A stretch of 12,803 bases of DNA. Source: Desulfobacteraceae bacterium. Its GTDB lineage: Bacteria > Desulfobacterota > Desulfobacteria > Desulfobacterales > Desulfobacteraceae. The stretch covers positions 1-12,803 of the forward strand of contig JAFLJU010000253.1 of the NCBI GenBank assembly GCA_022712835.1, given 5' to 3'. The notes under the pieces were generated by a model. It ran no database searches, was not told the DNA's origin, and saw only the letters and a list, made by a program, of their open reading frames with translations. A program made the position numbers and the translations under genes. Positions 1 to 6,923 of the stretch are shown piece after piece (position 1 is the stretch's first letter; the number at the start of each line of letters is the position of its first letter).

Positions 1-1
1 C

Positions 2-610
2 AGCCGGGTATTTCCCCTTGTCATTGCAACGGGCCGTAACGCTGTAAGCACGGCTAAACTTGTTAAGCAGCTACCCGATGTGGTGTTCAGCGGTTTTGTG
101 CTTGAAAATGGTTTTGTCGTCAAGCAGAATATCCATGATATTTTCAGTAACAATAATACTAATTATAATAGTGCAAAATGGGAAAAAATCGCCCAGCTTT
201 TTCCAAGCTGGGAAAGATTGCCATTTTACGAAAATTGTGCCGGATTTATTCCTCCCCCAACCCAAAGGGATCAGGCAAAAAAATCAGCTGAGATTAGTTT
301 AAAGGAAAATGGGTATTCTGATCTTGTTTTTCAAGAGAATAGAAAAATTTTTATCTATCCTGGAACCGTAAACAAAATGAGAGGTCTTTCCATTCTTGGA
401 ATTCATCCATATATTGCATTGGGTGACCAGATTAATGATCTTCAGATGATCAAAGAAAGTACCTGTCCCGTCATGCCAGATTCAGGAGCTGCTGAATTAA
501 AAACAATAGTAAAAGAAAAAAATGGGTTCTGTTCTTTGCTGACTTCCCACGACGCAACCCGTGAGATGCTTGATTTTACATATAAAAAAATTGCTGACAA
601 CTTTGCATGA
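2..610 (+). CDS. HAD-IIB family sugar phosphatase-like protein, 5' truncated
   Basis: The frame is open from the left edge, so the true start and HAD motif I lie outside the window; about 202 residues remain. Visible HAD signatures are the motif II stretch VIATGR near the start, a conserved Lys in VNKMRGLSIL (motif III region), and the acidic motif IV GDQINDLQM. The stretch between motifs II and III fits a C2-type cap, as in subfamily IIB (sucrose-, trehalose- and mannosyl-3-phosphoglycerate phosphatases, Cof-type enzymes). The family dephosphorylates small phosphosugars in the cytoplasm using Mg2+ and an Asp nucleophile. The stop codon (608-610) overlaps an ATG at 607 and is followed closely by the next gene, so the two are probably co-transcribed. 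A second HAD-IIB domain lies two genes on, which suggests one phosphosugar pathway. Substrate is unknown. Family assignment is fairly sure; the exact activity is not. Confidence 0.85.
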   Translation, partial: SRVFPLVIATGRNAVSTAKLVKQLPDVVFSGFVLENGFVVKQNIHDIFSNNNTNYNSAKWEKIAQLFPSWERLPFYENCAGFIPPPTQRDQAKKSAEISLKENGYSDLVFQENRKIFIYPGTVNKMRGLSILGIHPYIALGDQINDLQMIKESTCPVMPDSGAAELKTIVKEKNGFCSLLTSHDATREMLDFTYKKIADNFA

Positions 611-662
611 GTCTCTTCAAAAATGTGAAGCTTTTCCATACTCGTCTTTGCATGTGAGCGAA

Positions 663-1874
663 ATGGGTCAAGGTATTGTCGGGCCTAATCAAAAATTTGT
701 AAAGGCACTGGTCTCAATCAACACAAGACCTTTTCCGGAAAGAATAGATGCGCTGATTAAAATCACTTCCAAGCCCTTTACACGGCAAAAAATTGATGCT
801 GCATTTGCTCTTTGTGAAAATATTTTTGAGCCGAACCTTGCGAAGAATTTTAATTTTGACCCTGCCTTTGAGCGGCTTACTAAAGACGAAGTTTTATCAA
901 TTTTAGATGAATATCCTGCCAACAGGCTATGGATTCAAAATTGTCTGCACCGCTTTTCCTTTGCCTATGGTTTTCCACTTAAAGGGGATATTTCCCTTGA
1001 TGCCAAGCTCCTTCTTAATTTTTTATCCACCAAAATTTCCCTTTGGGAAGCGGATAGTTTTCCCCTGGACTGCATGGGCTATTTAAAAAACAGATATGAC
1101 TGGACTTTCAGATCCAAGGCCTGGTCATTGAGGGAACAATTACGCCAGGAAGCCTTGGTAATAGAAAAAAGCTGGCACACCTTATTAAAAATGGCAAAGG
1201 AACAGCCCTTGCTTTTTATAATAAATGGAAGGGCACCCGACGATTATTTTACAAGCTTTTTACCCGAAGGAGTAGCTCAATTTTCAGGAAAAAATTTTGA
1301 TTATGACAGCCCTATCCTGATATACCAGGGACTAAAAATCTCATCTTCGGAACATAGAGTGAGTCTTAAGGATACTTTGGAAGGTGAAAATTTATTCAAA
1401 GCTATGAAGCTTGCCCAGACTCTTGAACGCCGACCTGTACTCTGTGATTTCTCCCGTCGGAAATTTCCAAGATCGTTTCTCAGGGTTGCCAGATTTGCTT
1501 TGGAAAAAAAATTCGGAATTTTTCCAATGGGAAAGTTGTTTGACCCTGAAACAGACAAAATACCAGAAGCGAAATCTGCAACGGGATTTCCTATTATCAA
1601 GGGTAGGAACACCTTAACTTTGTTTGATCCCTGGCCTGTATCTGATCCGGAAATACTCAAAAATATTTGTGAGCAGGAAAAAAGATTTTTTTGCCATCCG
1701 CCTCTGACAAAACCCTGGCAGGATGACAGAATTGGGGCAAGAGCAGAAATGGAGCCTGATGAGAATGGCATTTATAAAGTGATTTCAGAACCCTGGGTGG
1801 TTCCGGTTCTTGGAGGATGGATGAGGGTTGATACTCTTTTTAAGAGCAGGCTTGGACGGTTCCTTGCTAAATAA
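663..1874 (+). CDS. Unrecognised protein of about 403 residues between two HAD/glycosyltransferase genes
   Basis: I do not recognise this family. The protein appears soluble, without a signal peptide or membrane segment, and is rich in aromatic and basic residues. Features that can be pointed to are MGQGIVGPNQKFVKALV at the start, a helical middle, LLFIINGRAPDDYF, and a Trp/Pro-rich tail with FDPWPVSDPE, CHPPLTKPWQDD and WVVPVLGGWM. The start is uncertain. ATG 663 is used here; GTG 654 and GTG 561 (50-nt overlap with the previous gene) are in frame, and none has a good ribosome binding site. An ATG at 607 overlapping the upstream TGA lies in another frame and soon meets a stop, so a small frameshift at the 5' end is possible. 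The stop (1872-1874) falls inside a 9-bp repeat and 47 nt inside the next gene, implying translational coupling. Position suggests a role in the same sugar pathway, possibly a carbohydrate-active enzyme or scaffold; this is inference. Confidence 0.75.
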   Translation: MGQGIVGPNQKFVKALVSINTRPFPERIDALIKITSKPFTRQKIDAAFALCENIFEPNLAKNFNFDPAFERLTKDEVLSILDEYPANRLWIQNCLHRFSFAYGFPLKGDISLDAKLLLNFLSTKISLWEADSFPLDCMGYLKNRYDWTFRSKAWSLREQLRQEALVIEKSWHTLLKMAKEQPLLFIINGRAPDDYFTSFLPEGVAQFSGKNFDYDSPILIYQGLKISSSEHRVSLKDTLEGENLFKAMKLAQTLERRPVLCDFSRRKFPRSFLRVARFALEKKFGIFPMGKLFDPETDKIPEAKSATGFPIIKGRNTLTLFDPWPVSDPEILKNICEQEKRFFCHPPLTKPWQDDRIGARAEMEPDENGIYKVISEPWVVPVLGGWMRVDTLFKSRLGRFLAK

Positions 1875-3960
1875 AATAAATAAAATAAATAAAATAAATA
1901 AAATAAATAAAATTAAATCTTTTGTCTTAGATCTTGACGGCATTATCAACCACCCGGAAAAGATCCCCCATGGCCTTGTGATCAAAGGTTCTTTGAAAGA
2001 TTCATTCATTGATCCTAGTATGCTTGAAACCCTTGCTTTGCTCGCAGGAAAGATAAATCTTTTTGTAAATACAGCAAGATCAGAGGCGTATATTCAAGAT
2101 TTTAGACAACATTTTAAAAAACACAACATTCGTATTCATGGCTGGATTCTTGAGCATGGAGCCGTTGTGTTAGACAAACCTGAATGGACCCAAAGGGTAT
2201 TAAAAGATATAAACCTAGCGCAAATTCATAATCAGATCTGTAAGGTTGCAGTTGATAAGCATTTTCCCATTGATTTGAATTGCTATTATAATGACCACAA
2301 AGGATTTTTATTGTATTCAGGTAAGGGAAAGCTACTTGCTGAGCATTTTATTTATTCTCTTCAAAAAATTCTAAAAGATAATTTCAGGATTCTTGTGGGA
2401 AAAAGAAAGATAGCCTTCATTCCTAAATTGGCTGATAAATATCTGGCATTTATCAATAATTTCGGACATACCAACCAATTATCCTTTGCTGCTGGAGACT
2501 CGATTGATGATTTAACCCTATTGAAACATGCCCATTTCCCGCTTACCCTTGCAGGGGCTTCTCAAGTTGTAAGGGAGTATGTGAAAGAAAGGGAGGGATA
2601 TATCAGTCCTGGTACAGGCCATGCCGGCATAAAAGAGTTGATTCATACAGTGCGTCAACGGCTTCTCTCTCCAAAAAGTGTTATTATGGTCCCAGGACCA
2701 CGCCTTCCTGTGGAAAAGACAGAAACCTTCAGACCTTCGAGGGTCTCATACCTGAATCGGCTTTTCCAAAATCCCAGGGATTTTAAGAAAGAACCGGATC
2801 TGCTTTTTATACAAAAATTAGGTAAAAATCTTAACTTCGGTAAAAATATAATCATTGAAGCCGCCATGCGTGACTGGGGCGGAGAAGTAAAAGCACTTCA
2901 TGCTCTCTTAAAAGCTTTTACAAATATTCTTCCCTTTGCAAGATGGCGTCTCAGGTTTCGACAGGAGAGGCTTGGCATGGGAAACCTTAAATCCTTTAAG
3001 GTTATTATTGATAAACTTGAACAATATCAGTATTTGCCCGGTGGTCAAATACGTTTTTCAGCACCAGGAGTTCCAGGATCTCCTTTGTTTCCAGAAAAAT
3101 CCGATACAACGCTTTTGCTGTTCGATCATCCAGAGGATTTAAAACAATGGTATGATTTGGCAATGCCCAGGATGATCACCCGCCATCCTGAGATTCCTGA
3201 TACCTGGTTTGTAAATCCCATGTTTCTTAAAATAAGCGATTCGACAAGAAATGTGCAGAATACAATATCTCCCCTGTTTCCAGGTTCAAAAGTGATGATG
3301 GCTGCAAATATTGTGGATCAAACAGATATTGATATTGCAGTTACCGGCTATTTAGGGCTTAAACCCCATGTGGACACCTTAATTATTGCCCCACGTGTCA
3401 TTACCAACAAAACACGCAATCGTCTGATTTATAATGCGGTCCAGCATATGAATGTCAATTATTATTCCAAACTTAAAAAAAATGATAAGTCGGAAGTGTT
3501 ACCGGAAGTATTAATTGTTGATACCTATGGGGATTTATCCAAATTATATCAAAATTGTCTTATCACATATCTTGGGGGAGGATTTGATCATAGAAAGCGG
3601 GGGTTTGATCCAATGGAATCCCTTTTTGTCGATGTTCCTGTTATTCTTGGCCCTATTTATGATTTTAACCGAATTGCAGTGGAATCTCTTCAAAATACGG
3701 GTTTCATTCATGTTCTGCAATCAAAAAAAACAGCTCCTGGGGATTTTATCAAGCATGCGCATAAAACAATCCTCACTCCCCCGGACATTAAACTTCTTAA
3801 TAATTTTATAGAAAAAAGAACCCAGGATCCAATGCGTATGGTAACGGAAATACTTGCCGGAATTGTAAAAATAGGTTCTAATGGATATATTATTGAAGAA
3901 AATTATTATTTTTCTGCTGAACAACTCAATCCAAATGAGTTGATAAGTACAGGTAACTAG
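1828..3960 (+). CDS. Fusion of HAD-IIB phosphatase domain with KdtA/WaaA-like glycosyltransferase domain
   Basis: Residues 1-30 are a non-conserved leader with five Asn-Lys-Ile repeats. Residues 31-275 form a HAD-IIB phosphatase: motif I FVLDLDGII (nucleophile Asp35, Asp37), motif II NTARS (81-85), motif IV GDSIDDL (223-229). Residues 280 to about 680 hold a GT-B-like region whose end resembles the CMP-Kdo-binding half of 3-deoxy-manno-octulosonate transferase (WaaA/KdtA, GT30): VDTLIIAPRVI, VLIVDTYGDLSKLY (561-574), LGGGFDHRKRGFDPMES and VPVILGPIYDFNRIA. The usual Kdo-transferase STHxGEE stretch is replaced by AANIVDQTD, and no N-terminal membrane anchor is seen. It may therefore transfer a different sugar, with the phosphatase cleaving a phosphorylated product, as in sucrose-phosphate synthase/phosphatase pairs. 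TTG 1828 is chosen because GGAGG lies at 1812-1816; TTG 1852 and 1864 are alternatives, and no ATG occurs before the HAD domain. The gene overlaps its upstream neighbour by 47 nt. Confidence 0.85.
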   Translation: MILFLRAGLDGSLLNKINKINKINKINKIKSFVLDLDGIINHPEKIPHGLVIKGSLKDSFIDPSMLETLALLAGKINLFVNTARSEAYIQDFRQHFKKHNIRIHGWILEHGAVVLDKPEWTQRVLKDINLAQIHNQICKVAVDKHFPIDLNCYYNDHKGFLLYSGKGKLLAEHFIYSLQKILKDNFRILVGKRKIAFIPKLADKYLAFINNFGHTNQLSFAAGDSIDDLTLLKHAHFPLTLAGASQVVREYVKEREGYISPGTGHAGIKELIHTVRQRLLSPKSVIMVPGPRLPVEKTETFRPSRVSYLNRLFQNPRDFKKEPDLLFIQKLGKNLNFGKNIIIEAAMRDWGGEVKALHALLKAFTNILPFARWRLRFRQERLGMGNLKSFKVIIDKLEQYQYLPGGQIRFSAPGVPGSPLFPEKSDTTLLLFDHPEDLKQWYDLAMPRMITRHPEIPDTWFVNPMFLKISDSTRNVQNTISPLFPGSKVMMAANIVDQTDIDIAVTGYLGLKPHVDTLIIAPRVITNKTRNRLIYNAVQHMNVNYYSKLKKNDKSEVLPEVLIVDTYGDLSKLYQNCLITYLGGGFDHRKRGFDPMESLFVDVPVILGPIYDFNRIAVESLQNTGFIHVLQSKKTAPGDFIKHAHKTILTPPDIKLLNNFIEKRTQDPMRMVTEILAGIVKIGSNGYIIEENYYFSAEQLNPNELISTGN
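1870..1914 (+). repeat. 9-bp tandem repeat, 5 units of AATAAAATA
   Basis: There are five back-to-back units; the last ends in T instead of A. The array crosses the stop codon of the upstream gene (TAA 1872-1874) and lies within the N-terminus of the downstream fusion gene, where it encodes Asn-Lys-Ile five times. In the upstream frame each unit supplies another TAA. Because the unit is a multiple of three, gain or loss of units keeps both frames unchanged: the upstream gene still stops and the downstream gene only changes leader length. Confidence 0.9.
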
Positions 3961-4040
3961 TGTATTGCTGAAGATTTTGAGGTCTATTGCTAAACGGATT
4001 TGATCTATGATAGTCAAATTTTTATTCTATAATTATAACA

Positions 4041-4045
4041 GGAGG
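4041..4045 (+). promoter_or_regulatory. Strong Shine-Dalgarno GGAGG
   Basis: GGAGG followed by AAAAA places the motif five bases before the ATG at 4051. It is close to the consensus and fixes the start of the TerB-like gene. The other genes here have weaker sites, except flgB. Confidence 0.85.
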
Positions 4046-4050
4046 AAAAA

Positions 4051-4506
4051 ATGGGATTTTTAAGTAAATTAAAAGAGGGTGCACTGGAAATGCAAAGCCA
4101 ACTGGTTTCCCAGGTAAAGCAATTTAAAAACAAAAATTTTGCCGATGCGTCAATGGCAGTTTGCGCTTTGGTTGCAGCTTCCGATGGTAATATCGATGCC
4201 GATGAACGAAAGAAAACCGCAAGTTTTATAGGTTCAAACGACACCCTTGCTGTTTTTGACGTCAGTCAGTTACAGAAAACCTTTGTTGATTTTTGTGATA
4301 AATTGACCAATGATTTTGATTTTGGAAAAATTGATCTTCTCCAGGTTATTTCAAAACTTAAAAAAACACCGCCCCAGGCCCGGGCAGCCATTCAGGTAGG
4401 AATTATAATTGGCAAGGCAGATGGTGATTTTGATGATGATGAAAAAAACATCTTACGTGAAATCTGCCTCACCCTGGGTATTGATAAAGCAGAATTTGAT
4501 CTTTAG
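4051..4506 (+). CDS. TerB-like (tellurite resistance family) cytoplasmic protein
   Basis: This is a 151-residue soluble protein with an amphipathic, Gln/Lys-rich N-terminus and then a TerB-like helical domain. The hallmark is a pair of acidic metal-binding loops followed by helices: AASDGNIDADE (about 42-52) and GKADGDFDDDE (about 121-131). TerB proteins carry this duplicated arrangement and bind divalent metal. They take part in ter tellurite/phage/stress systems, but many stand-alone homologues have no known role, and no other ter gene is visible here. It begins 90 nt after the HAD-glycosyltransferase fusion and has its own very good ribosome binding site. A hairpin 30 nt after the stop probably ends the transcript. 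The family call is good; involvement in tellurite resistance is not implied. Confidence 0.88.
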   Translation: MGFLSKLKEGALEMQSQLVSQVKQFKNKNFADASMAVCALVAASDGNIDADERKKTASFIGSNDTLAVFDVSQLQKTFVDFCDKLTNDFDFGKIDLLQVISKLKKTPPQARAAIQVGIIIGKADGDFDDDEKNILREICLTLGIDKAEFDL

Positions 4507-4536
4507 AGCCTGTTTAAAAATTATTTTTAATTAACT

Positions 4537-4575
4537 GGATGGTTCCTTAGGTGTGTTGCACAATAGGAACCATCC
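4537..4575 (+). terminator. 11-bp hairpin downstream of TerB-like gene, possible terminator
   Basis: GGATGGTTCCT (4537-4547) pairs perfectly with AGGAACCATCC (4565-4575) around a 17-nt loop. It begins 30 nt after the TerB-like stop. The trailing bases are TTGTCATC, not a clean T-run, so it may be a weak or factor-assisted terminator or an RNA-stabilising end. The rest of 4576-4758 holds a C8A6 homopolymer junction and a TATAAT at 4722-4727 with no convincing -35 partner. Confidence 0.5.
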
Positions 4576-4758
4576 TTGTCATCAAAAATTTATCCCCCCC
4601 CAAAAAACTTTTCAATGTATTGCATCTGCCACGGCAGGAATAAGGGTGTTTTAAAGATTCCCGGGGGACGGTGGTTATCTGGTTTGAAAGATAATCATGG
4701 CAAAAAAAAGAAATTTCAAATTATAATTGGCGTAGAAATAAGATGAAAGAAGGTAAAA

Positions 4759-5121
4759 ATGCGGTGCGAAAACTGCGGAGATAAATTAGTAAAAACGAAT
4801 AATGAATTAATATCCTATAAATGCAAATCTTGTGGACACATTATTGATGGAAACAATGCAGATAGAATATTAAAAAAATCAAAGGGCAACAAAATATTAG
4901 GTTTCATATTCATAATCATTGGTATTTTTATAACACTTGATAACTTTAAAGAACAAATCATCTCAAGAGTATTAGATCTCCCTCTTGAGATTCTATTTTC
5001 AGGTTCATTAGGAACGGTATTGATTATAATAGGTGTATTCTGCATAATGGGTAAAATCAATTTAATAAAGCATGTCTTATATTCATACTATATTAGAACT
5101 AATTCAAAATTTCAGAGATGA
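4759..5121 (+). CDS. Small zinc-ribbon membrane protein, unrecognised
   Basis: The protein has 120 residues. The N-terminus contains two CxxC knuckles, CENC (3-6) and CKSC (22-25), forming a zinc-ribbon-like module. Two hydrophobic segments follow, at about 46-60 (ILGFIFIIIGIFITL) and about 79-98 (GSLGTVLIIIGVF region), and then a basic tail. The likely topology is a cytoplasmic zinc ribbon tethered to the inner membrane. The ATG at 4759 has AAGG at 4750-4753, which supports the start. The stop is at 5119-5121. It is isolated, between a hairpin and a transposase relic, and local base composition is very AT-rich, so recent acquisition is possible. Function is unknown. Confidence 0.7.
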   Translation: MRCENCGDKLVKTNNELISYKCKSCGHIIDGNNADRILKKSKGNKILGFIFIIIGIFITLDNFKEQIISRVLDLPLEILFSGSLGTVLIIIGVFCIMGKINLIKHVLYSYYIRTNSKFQR

Positions 5122-5545
5122 TTTAAAAAGATACAAGGAAAGAGATCAAAATAAATAGGTCATGGAATAAGATTTGTAATTGTTTATTATCCTGCGGCAG
5201 CGAATAACTCCTTTTGTCGATTATCTTTTTTCTTGAACTTATGTCTTTCTCCGGCCTTTTCAGACGGCGGCGCGATAACATACACTCCAGTTTTCTCAAG
5301 TATAGAGCCGTCGCTATCATGATGATCTGCTGCTCCGACAATTGAAATCAATGAGAAACTATAACCTGTTGAAGAATTTATTGCTGTAAGCGTATGTAGC
5401 AGGTATCCAAAGATACGTAATGATATTTATCTCTTTTATTACGGCGTTTCCCACAATCACAGTCAAGATCTCCATCCGAAATAATTGATATGGTTGAATC
5501 TCCCTTATTTGTGATCATAGAAAAATTTTAAACCACCTTTGAATT
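5122..5545. other. Gap of 424 bp: transposase relic and nothing else supported
   Basis: Apart from the relic at 5187-5518 I see no gene, RNA or clear promoter. Positions 5122-5186 are AT-rich without structure. Positions 5519-5545 separate the relic from the stop of the CNNM gene, and no T-rich hairpin is visible there. Confidence 0.5.
5187..5518 (-). pseudogene. Broken transposase fragment (DDE-type-like)
   Basis: The minus strand reads in two frames. From ATG 5518: DGDLDCDCGKRRNKRDKY, ending in a stop at 5380-5378. The adjacent frame continues LTAINSSTGYSFSLIS, then VGAADHHDSDGSILEKTG and VYVIAPPSEKAGERH, to a stop at 5189-5187. Order and style match transposases that carry an acidic catalytic core with 'VGxANHHDS...DGxxxEKTGVxVxxPPSxK'. 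A frameshift sits near 5395, and the segment between HHDS and DGS, where a catalytic Asp would be expected, is missing. The protein is much too short. I read it as a dead insertion-sequence remnant. The family match is from memory of such proteins and is not proven. No terminal inverted repeats were found. Confidence 0.5.
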
Positions 5546-6571
5546 CTACTTGATTCGGTCCTTCCACTTGGACTTTGCCAGTGCACGCATATCTTTATTC
5601 ACATCCAGCTCGTCTATTATCTCCATGCCAAGTAAGGTCTCTACGACATCCTCAAGGGCCACGATACCGGAAGTTCCGCCATACTGGTCGCTGACAAGGG
5701 AGAGATGTTCCCTTTTATTGAGCAGGAAATCATACAAGGCCGGAAGCGGCATGGCCTCATAAACCGAGTGGATTTCTCTTTTCAACTCTGAAAGCATTCT
5801 TCCATGTTCGTCCCGGGCAGATGCTTCCAGTATTTCGTCTTTCATGACATATCCGGTGATCCTGTCAATTTCCTCCTTAAATAACGGAATTCTTGAAAAT
5901 ATCATATCCGGATGCTGCTCAAGCACTTCATGGATTTTCATATTTTCCTTTAATGCAAAGACAACGGTTCTCGGTGTCATGATATCTTTTACACGAAGGG
6001 AATTGAAACGAAACAGGCTTTTTAAAATCCGGGCCTCCTGATCCTTAATCCCACCTGATTTTGCTCCCAGCTCCGCCATTGCCTTAAACTCTTCCTTGCA
6101 AAACGGATCGTCACTTTTTTTGGGTGAAATCAACACGGTAATATACCTGGACATCCACACAAAGGGGAACATAATCAGAATCAGATAATACAAACAAACA
6201 GAGACCGGTTTGGTCAGCTGCCGCCAATACGAGGCTCCCAAAGACTTTGGAATAATCTCGGAAACAATCAGGATCAGCAGTGTCAGCACAGCTGAAATAG
6301 CACCAACATACTTATTTCCAAACAGGGCTGTTGCCTGGGCTCCTGCACCTGCCGCACCCACGGTATGAGCAATGGTGTTTAAGCTAAGAATGGCTGATAA
6401 GGACTTGTTCACATCCGTTTTAAGGCGGTGAAGCAATTGTCCGTCCTTTTTGTTTTTTTTGTTGACCAGAAAAATATAGGAATACGGAATACTTAGAAAA
6501 ACCGCCTCCATTAGGGAACATAAGAATGAAAAGAAAAGGGCTAAAAAAACATAAAAAAAAAGAAGTGTCAT
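5546..6571 (-). CDS. CNNM-domain (DUF21) membrane protein with CBS pair, CorC/HlyC-type
   Basis: The protein has 341 residues. Residues 1 to about 150 form the CNNM transmembrane domain, with hydrophobic stretches at 1-25, about 60-85, 90-107 and 123-147, and the signature SEIIPKSLG (104-112). Residues 157-190 form the linking helices (GIKDQEARILKSLFRF). The Bateman module is CBS1 starting at VKDIMTPRTVV (about 194-204) and CBS2 ending DQYGGTSGIVALEDVVETL (about 295-313). The family includes Mg2+/Co2+ export-related proteins (CorB/CorC, MpfA, human CNNM), regulated by nucleotide at the CBS pair in the inner membrane. The C-terminal CorC_HlyC domain of longer members is absent, so this is a short form. 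The start at 6571 is supported by GAGG a few bases upstream on the minus strand. It appears to be monocistronic. The exact ion is unknown. Confidence 0.92.
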   Translation of the reverse strand: MTLLFFYVFLALFFSFLCSLMEAVFLSIPYSYIFLVNKKNKKDGQLLHRLKTDVNKSLSAILSLNTIAHTVGAAGAGAQATALFGNKYVGAISAVLTLLILIVSEIIPKSLGASYWRQLTKPVSVCLYYLILIMFPFVWMSRYITVLISPKKSDDPFCKEEFKAMAELGAKSGGIKDQEARILKSLFRFNSLRVKDIMTPRTVVFALKENMKIHEVLEQHPDMIFSRIPLFKEEIDRITGYVMKDEILEASARDEHGRMLSELKREIHSVYEAMPLPALYDFLLNKREHLSLVSDQYGGTSGIVALEDVVETLLGMEIIDELDVNKDMRALAKSKWKDRIK

Positions 6572-6630
6572 TGATCCTCATTGATTAATTTTTGTAAAGG
6601 CTTCATAAATATGATTTTGTAATCTATTGA

Positions 6631-6868
6631 TTTAAAAAAGACAAGTTTTTTAGGTCTCATCTAAAAGAATGTAGACGGTACGGTACCTGCTGCGAAAAAG
6701 GCGGTCCTGCATTGCACAGTCAGGATCTGCCTTTAATAGAAAAAGGACTGTTATCCGTTGAAAATCATCCCCATCAGAAAGGGTGAACTGGCCCATGAGT
6801 TGTTGTTTCCCGTTCCTGACTTAATACAGGTACAACATGTTGTATCTGTATTAATCGGCTTCCCTTGA
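6631..6868 (+). pseudogene. Frameshifted YkgJ-family (Fe-S/zinc cysteine cluster) relic
   Basis: Frame 1 (6631-6783) reads ECRRYGTCCEKGGPALH, then DLPLIEKGLLSVENH, and stops at 6784-6786. Frame 2 takes over at about 6770 with PIRKGELAHELLF and ends at 6866-6868. YkgJ-family proteins carry CxxCGxCCxxGGPALH followed by an IRKGE segment, so both halves belong to one former gene joined by a small indel near 6765-6772. One ligand Cys has become Tyr (RRC to RRY), there is no start codon after the in-frame TGA at 6628-6630, and the C-terminal half with the remaining cysteines is gone. The remnant ends next to a hairpin and a tRNA-like relic. The pseudogene call is firm because of the frame break; the family call rests on the cysteine motif. 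Confidence 0.65.
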
Positions 6869-6876
6869 AGTGCGAT

Positions 6877-6914
6877 TTAAAAGGGTTTAACCGAAAACGA
6901 CTAAACCCTTTTAA
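6877..6914 (-). terminator. 13-bp perfect inverted repeat, probable terminator
   Basis: TTAAAAGGGTTTA (6877-6889) pairs exactly with TAAACCCTTTTAA (6902-6914) around a 12-nt loop. Both sides carry A/T runs, so it could act in either direction. On the minus strand it sits 9 nt downstream of the tRNA-Leu-like 3' end, the usual place for a tRNA gene terminator. On the plus strand it sits just after the YkgJ relic. Confidence 0.7.
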
Positions 6915-6923
6915 GAAGCTGCT

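Noticed and set aside
80..610. GTG at 80 as the start of the first HAD gene
   Set aside because: The same frame is open to the left edge and encodes the conserved ATGR motif II before that codon, so the gene begins outside the window.
1301..1771. Minus-strand frame of 156 residues
   Set aside because: It is opposite the well-supported plus-strand gene and shows no conserved motif; it is a shadow of that gene's codon pattern.
1870..1914. CRISPR-like array
   Set aside because: The units are 9 bp and directly adjacent without spacers; it is a simple tandem repeat.
4722..4727. TATAAT as a -10 box for the zinc-ribbon gene
   Set aside because: No acceptable -35 hexamer occurs 16-18 bases upstream, and such strings are common in this AT-rich DNA.
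5123..5341. Minus-strand frame of 72 residues as a real gene
   Set aside because: It is an out-of-frame reading of the transposase relic, whose meaningful protein lies in the neighbouring frame.
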